This document shows, piece by piece, positions 7,131 to 13,797 of a DNA stretch of 16,622 bases. The notes below the pieces were generated by a model. It was given only the letters and a program-made list of their open reading frames with translations. It had not been told where the DNA came from and made no database searches. Made by a program: the position numbers and the translations under genes. Each line of letters begins with the position of its first letter. Positions within the stretch are counted from its first letter, which is position 1. Origin of the DNA: Oscillospiraceae bacterium (GTDB lineage Bacteria > Bacillota > Clostridia > Oscillospirales > Acutalibacteraceae); the NCBI GenBank assembly GCA_009779455.1, contig WREG01000019.1, positions 1-16,622 of the forward strand, in the 5' to 3' direction.

Positions 7131-8246
7131 CTATCTCTCTATCAATATCAACGGCACCACCATTTCTTCTTCGCACAGCCCGGCGTGCAGGGCCTTATAA
7201 TCATGGGATTCACCCTTTTCGTTCCGATACCATAAACCTATATCCCCTGTTGCAAAAGCCGCAAAATCACCCAAAAAACCGCGTGAGCGGCTGTGAAGCA
7301 GTCCTTTTCCGAAATAGCCGCTTTCATACGCTTCTTCGCCTGTCATAAAAATAAATTTATCCCCGAACTGTTTTTGCCATAAGAATGAAAACCGCTCTTT
7401 TTGACCGTCTTTTACAAGAAAAGACAGGTTTCGGGGTTCTCTTGCAGGGTGGGCTGCCAGGCATTCCGCGATTTCTGGATAATCTTCTATGCAAAACAAA
7501 TTCACATCCGTCAGCCCATGGTCGGCGGTGATAATAAGCAAGGCATCGGCCAGGTTGGCGGCAAGCTGTTCAATCTGTTTGTCAAACAGCGCAATATCGG
7601 CCTTTACGCGCTCGCTGTAACATCCGTAGTCATGCATGTCCCTGTCGGGCTGGAAATGATAGCAGTAAATATAACGCCGCCCGTCTTTTTTGCATAATGT
7701 TTCAATATGAGCGCAAATTTCTTCATTCGTGCCGCTTTTGTATTCGCCGAACGGCGAAACGCGGCAGCATTCAACCGACGGGTCGGCTTCTTTGATTTGC
7801 TCAAATAGATTTTTAAAGCCGATGGTCTCACCGACGATATTGTAATCGGCGGCGGGGCGGTCGGTACCGCTTTCTTTGCCGCTGAATATATCAACGCATT
7901 TCCCGATTTCCTCAAAATAATTCGACCAGCCAAGCCACCCGTGTTCTATCGGCGTCAGCCCCGTTTCAAAAGTCGTCAGCGCGGAGGTGGTCGTGCAGGG
8001 GCAGACGGAGCAAAGCCGCGCCGCGAGATTTTTCATGAAAAAGCCGCCGGGGGCGTGGGCTTCAAGTACATTAAGCCCCATCCCGTCCAAAACCAGCAGG
8101 ACGACGTTTTTATGGCCTTTTCGCAAGCTTTCATCCAAAACCGACAGGGTCGGATGGTGCGTTTCCGCGCCGTAATGCGATAAAATCGAGTTGGGTATGC
8201 CGAGGATGCTGTTTTTATAATCGGGTAAAAAAACGTTTTTTTTCAT
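7131..8246 (-). CDS. Type I phosphodiesterase / nucleotide pyrophosphatase-family enzyme
   Basis: A 371-residue member of the alkaline-phosphatase superfamily, which hydrolyses phosphate mono- or diesters with two metal ions. The expected ligands are visible in order: D54 in VVLLVLDGMG, the threonine nucleophile region CTTTSALTT (84-92; T85-T87), D201 and H205 in FQPDRDMHDYG, D242-H243 in IITADHGLTD, and H354 in LHAGLCEEEMVVPL. The active site therefore looks complete. There is no signal peptide or membrane segment, so it probably acts in the cytoplasm. The start ATG follows TAGAGG on the minus strand. It lies 61 bp downstream of the URO-D-fold gene and may be co-transcribed with it. The substrate is unknown; phosphonoacetate hydrolase, phosphoglycerate mutase and nucleotide pyrophosphatase relatives share this fold. 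Confidence 0.85.
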   Translation of the reverse strand: MKKNVFLPDYKNSILGIPNSILSHYGAETHHPTLSVLDESLRKGHKNVVLLVLDGMGLNVLEAHAPGGFFMKNLAARLCSVCPCTTTSALTTFETGLTPIEHGWLGWSNYFEEIGKCVDIFSGKESGTDRPAADYNIVGETIGFKNLFEQIKEADPSVECCRVSPFGEYKSGTNEEICAHIETLCKKDGRRYIYCYHFQPDRDMHDYGCYSERVKADIALFDKQIEQLAANLADALLIITADHGLTDVNLFCIEDYPEIAECLAAHPAREPRNLSFLVKDGQKERFSFLWQKQFGDKFIFMTGEEAYESGYFGKGLLHSRSRGFLGDFAAFATGDIGLWYRNEKGESHDYKALHAGLCEEEMVVPLILIER

Positions 8247-8271
8247 TATAGCCTCTATTTATATGCTGCGA

Positions 8272-8286
8272 GCGATTAATAATCGC
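8272..8286. repeat. Short perfect inverted repeat between two minus-strand genes
   Basis: GCGATTA-A-TAATCGC is a perfect dyad in the 61-bp gap between the URO-D-fold gene and the phosphodiesterase gene. It lacks a U-run on either strand, so it is unlikely to be a strong terminator. It may be a remnant of a dispersed intergenic repeat or an intercistronic processing stem. Confidence 0.35.
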
Positions 8287-8307
8287 ACCTACAAATCCTA
8301 ACCCATG

Positions 8308-9540
8308 TCACCAGTTAAGCGCCATCTCCATCACAATCTCCGCCCAGCGGAAGATGTTTTCCGGCCTTCCGTTGCAGGTGCTTATGTCTTTAAGGGTTAT
8401 GTCAAGGCCCTTTACGCTGTTGCGTTTGCAGGCGTCCAGGATTTCGCCTATCTCGGCCCGCAGGGCACCCTCGTCGAGCATGGGGACGGCCACGGAAGCG
8501 GGGTTGGGCTTGTTCGACACCACATAGCGCCCGCCTATGACCTCGGCGGCCACGTTTACGTCGGCCCACGGGGTAATGCCTATCTTGCGGAGGTTCGGGA
8601 GCTTTTCGACGATATCGACCTTGTTGTGCAAAGGCTCGCAGCAGCCGTAATACAGCAGGCCGCAGGTGCCCACCGTGCGCTTCATGTACTCAATATCGAA
8701 TTCGTCGTGCATTTCGCGGCTGACGGAGCCGAATATCTGCGCCGTGCCGCGCCCCCATATGTTTTTGCGCGTGACCTTGCCGCCGTCGGGGGCCGGAAGG
8801 TCCTCCGTGAGGGCAGGGGTGCAGTGCAGGGTGTGCGGGTCGTTGTCCAAAAGCCCCATCTCCTCGCGCTGGTTGAATTCGGCGACCTTGCATTGCGTGA
8901 TTTTTTCTATAACGGCGTGGGAGAATTCCGGCCGCAGGGCCAAATCCGTCAATAAGCTTTCAACGCCCCTATAGCGCGTGATGTCGTCCCAGCTTGCGAT
9001 GCCGCAGCTGCTCGCGCCCGTTATCCGCACGGGTAAAATATCACCTATGGCCGTGCCGATTTTCGTCCATTCGCATAACGTGGCTTCTTCGTCGTAAGTC
9101 AACACGGGAAGCCGGATTTTTTCAATATCCGATTCGTCTTTTAACAAATCCTCGTATTCGTGGGCCATAATATGGGTCGCCTGCCCTGTCGGTATGGCAT
9201 GGTCGTTCGCTTCTATGCCGATGCCCGTCGAGCGCACGATTTTTCCCACGCCTACATAATCCTGGAGGAACATATCCACGGGGAAATGCTTATATTGGTA
9301 TAACTGGCGGCGCATCCAAAACTCCACGCCGCGAAGGTCCCCGTCCTCGCAACAGCAGTCGAGGGAATTGTCGAAATTCATCTGGAGCCACGGTATCTCG
9401 TCAATCATCACAACAGGGCGGATCATATGCAGGTCGTTCGAGGCTATGTGCAGCTGCCGCCTTTCGGCGTTCCGGGCCTCGCGGGCGGCGGCGGCGTATT
9501 CATACGCTAAGGGGCGCAAAATCTGTTCGTCTTTGGTCAT
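8308..9540 (-). CDS. URO-D-fold protein (uroporphyrinogen decarboxylase / TCP2-like family)
   Basis: A 410-residue TIM-barrel protein of the uroporphyrinogen-decarboxylase superfamily, close in pattern to proteins named trimethylamine corrinoid protein 2 or URO-D-like. It is much longer than HemE (about 340 residues) and lacks the HemE N-terminal motif. Notable features are a cysteine cluster DCCCEDGD (61-68) and GCCEPLHNK (299-307), placed where corrinoid methyltransferases carry a His-Cys zinc motif. A second His/Cys stretch, HTLHC, is at 236-240. This is compatible with metal binding and a methyl-transfer role, but no corrinoid-binding protein gene is present, so the reaction remains open. 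The ATG is preceded by CAGGAGC. The gene is divergent from the creatininase operon and probably leads the phosphodiesterase gene. Confidence 0.75.
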   Translation of the reverse strand: MTKDEQILRPLAYEYAAAAREARNAERRQLHIASNDLHMIRPVVMIDEIPWLQMNFDNSLDCCCEDGDLRGVEFWMRRQLYQYKHFPVDMFLQDYVGVGKIVRSTGIGIEANDHAIPTGQATHIMAHEYEDLLKDESDIEKIRLPVLTYDEEATLCEWTKIGTAIGDILPVRITGASSCGIASWDDITRYRGVESLLTDLALRPEFSHAVIEKITQCKVAEFNQREEMGLLDNDPHTLHCTPALTEDLPAPDGGKVTRKNIWGRGTAQIFGSVSREMHDEFDIEYMKRTVGTCGLLYYGCCEPLHNKVDIVEKLPNLRKIGITPWADVNVAAEVIGGRYVVSNKPNPASVAVPMLDEGALRAEIGEILDACKRNSVKGLDITLKDISTCNGRPENIFRWAEIVMEMALNW

Positions 9541-9570
9541 AATATAAAGCTCCTGTTTCGTTTTTAATAT

Positions 9571-9579
9571 AATATAGCA
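9571..9579 (-). promoter_or_regulatory. Possible extended -10 promoter of the URO-D-fold gene
   Basis: On the minus strand TGCTATATT (plus 9571-9579) matches an extended -10, about 30 nt ahead of the start codon. The -35 position (TAGAAA) is poor, so this is only a candidate. Another weak option is TTGTCA with GATAAA further upstream. Confidence 0.3.
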
Positions 9580-9636
9580 TAGAATGTTGAAAATTTCTAT
9601 AATTATTTTAATAATTTCTCTTACTTATAGTTTAAA

Positions 9637-9672
9637 AGCCAAAACCCAGAAAATTTTCGCCGGGTTTTGGCT
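9637..9672. promoter_or_regulatory. Strong hairpin in the divergent control region
   Basis: AGCCAAAACCC (9637-9647) pairs perfectly over 11 bp with GGGTTTTGGCT (9662-9672) around a 14-nt loop. T-rich sequence follows on both strands (CTTTCTTGCTTTTT on plus, TTTTAAAC on minus). No gene ends here on either strand, so as a terminator it would act on a leader transcript of the minus-strand URO-D-fold gene or on antisense transcription. Function is inferred. Confidence 0.55.
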
Positions 9673-9723
9673 CTTTCTTGCTTTTTAGACTTTAAAATTA
9701 TCCAAACAATTTTTATCCCCGTA

Positions 9724-9740
9724 TGTCAATACATTTGACA
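9724..9740. promoter_or_regulatory. Operator-like palindrome between divergent genes
   Basis: TGTCAA-TACAT-TTGACA is a perfect 6-bp inverted repeat with a 5-bp spacer. It lies about 40 bp upstream of the creatininase operon promoter, in a region without other genes. The arms also match -35 hexamers on both strands, so it could be a chance product of promoter-like sequence. Confidence 0.35.
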
Positions 9741-9778
9741 ATATTTATAAGGTTTTATTTTTATTATTGCCGTTACGG

Positions 9779-9807
9779 TTGACATACAGATAAAAACGGT
9801 ATAGAAT
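9779..9807 (+). promoter_or_regulatory. Promoter of the creatininase-AKR-GNAT-URO-D operon
   Basis: A perfect -35 TTGACA (9779-9784) and -10 TAGAAT (9802-9807) are spaced by exactly 17 bp. Transcription should start near 9814, about 24 nt before the first ATG, leaving a minimal leader. Confidence 0.85.
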
Positions 9808-9837
9808 ATCAGCGAAAACAAAAAAAGGACTGATACC

Positions 9838-10560
9838 ATGGACAATAAAATACCTGCCGGGGTTCAGATGCAGTTCCTCCGCCCGGGGCAGCTTGAAAAG
9901 AGGGGGCGGGAGTTCCCCGTGGTCTATGTGCCCTTCGGGCTTATCGAATGGCACGGCAAGCACCTGCCGCTTGGCAACGACGCGCTGAAAGCCCACGCGA
10001 TTCTGACAAAATGCGCCGAAATGTACGGCGGGGTGGTCTATCCCCCGCAATTCCTCCACTGCGAATTTGAAAACACCGTTTCCGTATACAGCCAGCTTTT
10101 CGAAAAGCTCAAACAGACGGGCTACAGGGTCATTATCGCAATATCCGGGCATGACATACAGGAGCAGGTCGATATGATGAGCGCCGCCTTGGCCCCCGTG
10201 ACCGCCGACGGCACGGTCAGAGGGTATGCGGGGCTTGAGCATTCATTGAGCAAATGCGCCGATTCGGATGCCGATCACGCCGCGAAGTGGGAAACGTCGA
10301 ATATGATGTTCTTCTACCCGGATCTGGTCGATATGGATACCCTTGGGCCAGAGCCGATAAACTTGAAAATGGAGCCGCCCGACGGGATAGGCGGCCTTGA
10401 CCCCCGCGAACACGCAAGCGCGGCCGTGGGTGAGCGCAACTGCTTCCTCTCGGCGGACTCCATCGGCAAAAAAGCCGCGGAGCTTCTGAATTCCCTGCCG
10501 CCGGAGCAGCGCGGGTTTAATATTGAGAAAATTGTGCCGGGAAAGTGGTGGCAATTATGA
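9838..10560 (+). CDS. Creatininase-family amidohydrolase, diverged
   Basis: A 240-residue protein of the creatininase (creatinine amidohydrolase) family, which are metal-dependent hydrolases of cyclic or linear amides. The first metal block is clear: VPFGLIEWHGKHLPLGND (31-48), with E37, H39 and D48 as expected ligands. The later NGHGGN-type block reads SGHDIQEQ (103-110), keeping H105 only. The block usually written HAGExETS reads DHAAKWETS (146-154), with Lys where Glu is common. The fold assignment is good, but the active site differs from characterised members, so creatinine should not be assumed as substrate. The ATG follows AAAAAGGAC. It is the first gene of a four-gene operon, and its TGA overlaps the ATG of the next gene. 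Confidence 0.85.
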   Translation: MDNKIPAGVQMQFLRPGQLEKRGREFPVVYVPFGLIEWHGKHLPLGNDALKAHAILTKCAEMYGGVVYPPQFLHCEFENTVSVYSQLFEKLKQTGYRVIIAISGHDIQEQVDMMSAALAPVTADGTVRGYAGLEHSLSKCADSDADHAAKWETSNMMFFYPDLVDMDTLGPEPINLKMEPPDGIGGLDPREHASAAVGERNCFLSADSIGKKAAELLNSLPPEQRGFNIEKIVPGKWWQL

Positions 10561-11381
10561 TTACTAATATAAAAGATTGCGCAACCCTGAACAACGGCGT
10601 AAAAATGCCCTGGCTGGGCTTTGGCACTTTTCAGGTCCCCGACGGTGAGGTTGTGGAACGGTCGGTGCTTTGGGCGCTGGAGGCCGGGTACCGCAGCATA
10701 GACACGGCCGGGATGTACAGGAACGAGGCGGGGGTTGGAAAAGCGATACGCGAATCCGGCATACCCCGCAAAGAGATTTTCGTGACCACAAAGGTGGCGA
10801 ACGAGCGGCAGGGCTTCGATGAAGCTTTGCGGGCCTTTGACGACAGCTTAAAGCTTCTCGGCATGGATTATGTTGACCTCTACCTTGTCCACCGGGCGGT
10901 GAAGGGGAAATATCCCGAAACATGGAAGGCCTTCGAAAAAATTTATAAAGACGGCGGCGCCCGCGCCATCGGCGTGAGCAATTTTTTGACACATCATTTG
11001 GAAGATATAATACCGGACGCCGAATTTATCCCTGCCGTAAACCAGATCGAATACCATCCGTACCTGACGGAAAAGGAACTGCTGGCGTTTTGCAAAAAGC
11101 ACGGCATAGTCTGCGAGGCATGGAGCCCGCTCCAGCGCGGGAAAATTTTCGAAGACAAAACAATTGCCGCCATCGCTGAAAACTACGGGCGGACAATGGC
11201 GCAAATCGCTCTGCGCTGGAATATACAAAACGGGGTTATAACCATACCCCGTTCCGTGAAAAAAGAAAGAATCATCGAGAATGCGGGCATTTTCGATTTT
11301 GCTCTGGCCGATGAGGATATGGCGGCGATCGACGCGCTGAACAAGGATTTCAGGATAAGCACGCACCCGGATGACTATTAA
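10557..11381 (+). CDS. Aldo/keto reductase, NAD(P)H-dependent
   Basis: A 274-residue aldo/keto reductase that should reduce a carbonyl to an alcohol, or the reverse, with NAD(P)H. The catalytic tetrad is complete: D49 and Y54 in YRSIDTAGMYRNE, K79 in FVTTKV, and H112 in LYLVHRAV. Family blocks GVSNF (139-143), NQIEYHPYL (162-170) and the cofactor loop IPRSVKKERIIENAGIFDF (230-248) are all present. Length is typical. The ATG at 10557-10559 shares bases with the TGA of the creatininase gene (ATGA), which suggests translational coupling. An in-frame GTG at 10545 would add four residues but has no better ribosome site. The substrate is unknown; the coupling suggests it acts on the product or precursor of the creatininase-like enzyme. 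Confidence 0.94.
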   Translation: MITNIKDCATLNNGVKMPWLGFGTFQVPDGEVVERSVLWALEAGYRSIDTAGMYRNEAGVGKAIRESGIPRKEIFVTTKVANERQGFDEALRAFDDSLKLLGMDYVDLYLVHRAVKGKYPETWKAFEKIYKDGGARAIGVSNFLTHHLEDIIPDAEFIPAVNQIEYHPYLTEKELLAFCKKHGIVCEAWSPLQRGKIFEDKTIAAIAENYGRTMAQIALRWNIQNGVITIPRSVKKERIIENAGIFDFALADEDMAAIDALNKDFRISTHPDDY

Positions 11382-11403
11382 TTGCATAAAGGGAACTTAA
11401 ATT

Positions 11404-11958
11404 ATGGTAACAATACGGCCGTATCAGGAAAAAGACTATGAATACGTGCGGGCCATATGCATGGGCCGCGCAGAGCCTCCCGAAACTATTGACGAGGGGA
11501 CTTTGAAAAGCCTTATCATCTATTTCGACTATTACGTCGAGCAGGAGCCGCAGAACTGCTTCGTCGCCGAAGGCGACGGCAAGCTTCTGGGCTATGTCAT
11601 CTGCGCCGAGGATTACAGGGCTTACGCGAAAAAATATAAAAGGGTATATATGCCACGGATAAGAAAATACGGGATAAAAGCAAGCCTTGAAGCAAGGGAA
11701 TCGACGCTGGCGCATAGAATTCTCGCACGGAAATACCCCGCGCACCTTCATATCGACGTTTTAGACGGCTACAGGAGCCTGGGCCTTGGCTCGAAACTGA
11801 TCGACGCCCTCTGCGAACACCTGAAATCAAGCGGAGTCAAGGGACTTATGCTGACCGTGGCCCCGAAAAACAAAAGAGGGGCGCATTTTTACGAGAAATA
11901 CGGATTTAAGCTTATTGGAAATTTCCCCGGTGCGATAACATTCGGGATTAAACTATGA
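11404..11958 (+). CDS. GNAT-family N-acetyltransferase
   Basis: A 184-residue single-domain GNAT acetyltransferase. After an N-terminal part TIRPYQEKDYEYVRAIC, the acetyl-CoA site is seen at HLHIDVLDGYRSLGLGSKLIDAL (115-136), with the pyrophosphate loop R124-S130. Motif B follows as NKRGAHFYEKYGFKLIG (156-172). The acceptor substrate cannot be told. The ATG is preceded by AGGGAAC about 8 nt away, and the gene begins 22 bp after the aldo/keto reductase stop, which fits an operon. Unlike the Eis-like acetyltransferase at 3707 it has no extra domains. Confidence 0.9.
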   Translation: MVTIRPYQEKDYEYVRAICMGRAEPPETIDEGTLKSLIIYFDYYVEQEPQNCFVAEGDGKLLGYVICAEDYRAYAKKYKRVYMPRIRKYGIKASLEARESTLAHRILARKYPAHLHIDVLDGYRSLGLGSKLIDALCEHLKSSGVKGLMLTVAPKNKRGAHFYEKYGFKLIGNFPGAITFGIKL

Positions 11959-11978
11959 TATTCTGAAGAGGAAACATT

Positions 11979-12956
11979 GTGACAACAAGGGAGCGCATAA
12001 AAGCCGTTTTGAACGGCCGAAAACCCGACAGGCAGCCTATGGTCGAGTGGGCGAGCTGGTGGGACAAAACAATAAAAAGGTGGGAAGGCGAAGGCCTGCC
12101 CGCAGGGCTGAACCAATGGGAGCTTTTCAATTATTTCGGGCTTGACAAATTCCGCCAGCGCTGGGTAAGCCCCAGGCGCCGCGCCTGCCCGGATTTGTCG
12201 GGAATTATCCTTGATGGAAAAAATTATGATGAGTTAAAAGAATATTTATACCCTTATGATTATATCCCTGCCGTAATCGACGAAATAAAAGCAGAAAACG
12301 AAGCTTATGACAAGGGCGAGTTTGCTTTTTGGTATACAATAGAAGGGTTTTTCTGGTTCCCGCGCACCTTATTCGGCATAGAGCGGCATTTGTTCGCTTT
12401 CTATGACTGCCCCAAGCTCTACCACAGAATATGCCGCGACCTGACGGATTTCAACAAGGCTTTGATAGAGGGCATAAACAGCGTTTCGTCCCCTGAGTTT
12501 ATGACCTTTGCCGAGGATATGTCCTACAATTTAGGGCCGATGCTTTCAAAAGATTTCTTTTATGAATTTATCGCGCCTTATTACAGAGAGCTTATACCCT
12601 CAATTAAAAAGGCGGGGACCAAAGTTTTCGTTGATACCGACGGGGATGTGACTTCCATGCTCCCGTGGCTTCAATCCGCGGGCGTCGAGGGCGTTTTGCC
12701 CCTTGAAAGGCAGGCAGGCGTGGACATCAACAAAATAAAATTTGAGCATCCGGCGCTGCTTATGCTGGGCGGTTTCGATAAAACCGTGATGCATAAAGGC
12801 GATAAGGCGATAAGGGCGGAATTCGAGAGGCTGCGCCCGGCCGTCAGCGCCGGGGGGTACATAATGAGCGTTGACCACCAAACCCCTCCGGAGGTAAGCC
12901 TGGAGGATTATAGGCTATATTTGGAAATATATAAAGAATACGCGTGTTTGATATAA
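11979..12956 (+). CDS. URO-D-fold protein lacking zinc ligands
   Basis: A 325-residue member of the uroporphyrinogen-decarboxylase/MtaA superfamily. It starts MTTRERIKAVLNGRKPDRQP, the standard opening of the family, and ends with the usual HQTPPEVSLEDYRLYLEIYKEY. At the position where corrinoid methyltransferases have a His-x-Cys zinc site it reads VDTDGDV (218-224), so that zinc chemistry is unlikely. HemE function is unlikely too, since no other haem gene is near. The start is GTG with AGAGGAA about 6 nt upstream; 20 bp separate it from the GNAT gene. It is the last gene of the operon. The reaction is unknown; a lyase, decarboxylase or methyl-transfer role are all conceivable for the fold. 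Confidence 0.82.
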   Translation: MTTRERIKAVLNGRKPDRQPMVEWASWWDKTIKRWEGEGLPAGLNQWELFNYFGLDKFRQRWVSPRRRACPDLSGIILDGKNYDELKEYLYPYDYIPAVIDEIKAENEAYDKGEFAFWYTIEGFFWFPRTLFGIERHLFAFYDCPKLYHRICRDLTDFNKALIEGINSVSSPEFMTFAEDMSYNLGPMLSKDFFYEFIAPYYRELIPSIKKAGTKVFVDTDGDVTSMLPWLQSAGVEGVLPLERQAGVDINKIKFEHPALLMLGGFDKTVMHKGDKAIRAEFERLRPAVSAGGYIMSVDHQTPPEVSLEDYRLYLEIYKEYACLI

Positions 12957-12961
12957 AAAAT

Positions 12962-13024
12962 GAACTTTCGCCCGCCGCAGAAGGGTACCGCCATAAATGG
13001 ACGGGGCGGAATTAAACCGAAAGT
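12962..13024. repeat. Long-range inverted repeat after the URO-D operon
   Basis: AACTTTCG (12962-12969) and CGAAAGTT (13017-13024) are perfect arms around 47 bp that themselves contain CCGCC/GGCGG pairings. Read on the minus strand, the closing arm is followed by CATTTTTT, so it may be a second, distal terminator for the small secreted-protein gene. On the plus strand no U-run follows. Confidence 0.4.
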
Positions 13025-13028
13025 TAAT

Positions 13029-13061
13029 ATAAAAAAACCGCCCTCTTTTAAGAAAACGGTT
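13029..13061 (-). terminator. Terminator of the small secreted-protein gene
   Basis: On the minus strand AACCGTTTTCT and AGAGGGCGGTT form an 11-bp stem with three G-U pairs and a 4-nt loop, followed at once by a run of T. It lies about 40 bp after the stop codon of the gene at 13100-13570. Confidence 0.7.
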
Positions 13062-13099
13062 GATTTTGACAAATATGCTGCTGCTTCCGCAGGGCTTTT

Positions 13100-13570
13100 T
13101 TATGTTGAGGCTTTTGTAAGCCAGTCTATAAACAGTTTAAATACCGTTACGGCAAAAATCCAAATTGAAACCCTTTCAATGGGCTGTGCGAAAACAACGT
13201 TTATCGTAATATCGTTGGTTACATTAAGTACGGTATATGCGCCCTCGCCGTCGGGAGTGAGGACGGTGCGGCTGGACGCCGTATCGGAACCGCCCAGCAA
13301 TAAATTGCCAACCTCATCGCCGAGATAAACGGTCGCCGTCACGAGAGAATAGCCGTCTTTGGCGGCAAGCTTAAATTTAAAGTCTTCGCCTTCCGCAACC
13401 GTAGGCGCGCTTGCGGGGCTGTCGTTAAGGGGGATAATATCCGCGCGGTTATTTGAGTTGAAATTAACGCTGTAAACGGGGAGATTATCCGCGTGCGCCG
13501 TTAAGCCGGCAAACATTACCGGAATAAATACCATAGAAACTATCAATAAACCGGATATAAGCTTTTTCAT
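13100..13570 (-). CDS. Small secreted protein with C-terminal hydrophobic segment
   Basis: A 156-residue protein of no recognised function. The N-terminus is a clear signal peptide: MKK, a hydrophobic core (about 4-22) and a probable signal peptidase I site after AHA (25-27), so the mature protein starts near D28. The mature part (about 28-130) is predicted as beta-rich, and ends with GEGAYTVLNVTNDITINVVFA, resembling the repeats of Gram-positive surface proteins that precede Ig-like or InlB-like modules. The last 23 residues (VSIWIFAVTVFKLFIDWLTK then AST) form a hydrophobic or amphipathic helix without LPXTG. It could insert in the membrane. GAAGGAGG lies just upstream of the ATG. It is divergent from the glycosidase-like gene, has its own promoter, and is followed by a terminator. 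Confidence 0.75.
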   Translation of the reverse strand: MKKLISGLLIVSMVFIPVMFAGLTAHADNLPVYSVNFNSNNRADIIPLNDSPASAPTVAEGEDFKFKLAAKDGYSLVTATVYLGDEVGNLLLGGSDTASSRTVLTPDGEGAYTVLNVTNDITINVVFAQPIERVSIWIFAVTVFKLFIDWLTKAST

Positions 13571-13622
13571 ATAAATTTCCTCCTTCTCAATCAGACTTTA
13601 ATTATATTTACACTTCTAAATC

Positions 13623-13651
13623 ATTATATAACATAAAATTCAAATTTGCAA
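13623..13651 (-). promoter_or_regulatory. Promoter of the small secreted-protein gene
   Basis: On the minus strand -35 TTGCAA (plus 13646-13651) and a perfect -10 TATAAT (plus 13623-13628) are separated by 17 bp, about 50 nt ahead of the start codon. Confidence 0.78.
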
Positions 13652-13729
13652 GTGTTTTTTAAAAAAAAGTTAATTATATTTAAAAATAATTCAAAATCGG
13701 TTCATTTTGTTTTAACAAAAATATTTGTC

Positions 13730-13758
13730 TTGATTTTTTTCGTGTTTTCATATAAAAT
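13730..13758 (+). promoter_or_regulatory. Promoter of the glycosidase-like gene
   Basis: TTGATT (13730-13735) and TAAAAT (13753-13758) are separated by 17 bp in a very AT-rich divergent region. Transcription would start about 33 nt before the ATG. The hexamers are near consensus but AT-rich sequence makes chance matches common. Confidence 0.55.
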
Positions 13759-13797
13759 TGTATTATTAAAATATATAAATTTGGAGGAGAGATTGTG

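Noticed and set aside
8308..9540. hemE (uroporphyrinogen decarboxylase) for haem synthesis
   Set aside because: The length, N-terminus and Cys-rich motifs do not fit HemE, and no hem gene is in the window.
9838..10560. Creatinine degradation pathway
   Set aside because: No creatinase, sarcosine oxidase or hydantoinase gene is near, and the active-site blocks differ from true creatininase.
12960..13328. Plus-strand reading frame of 122 codons after the URO-D operon
   Set aside because: It overlaps the minus-strand secreted-protein gene, which has a signal peptide, promoter, ribosome site and terminator. The plus frame has no ribosome site.
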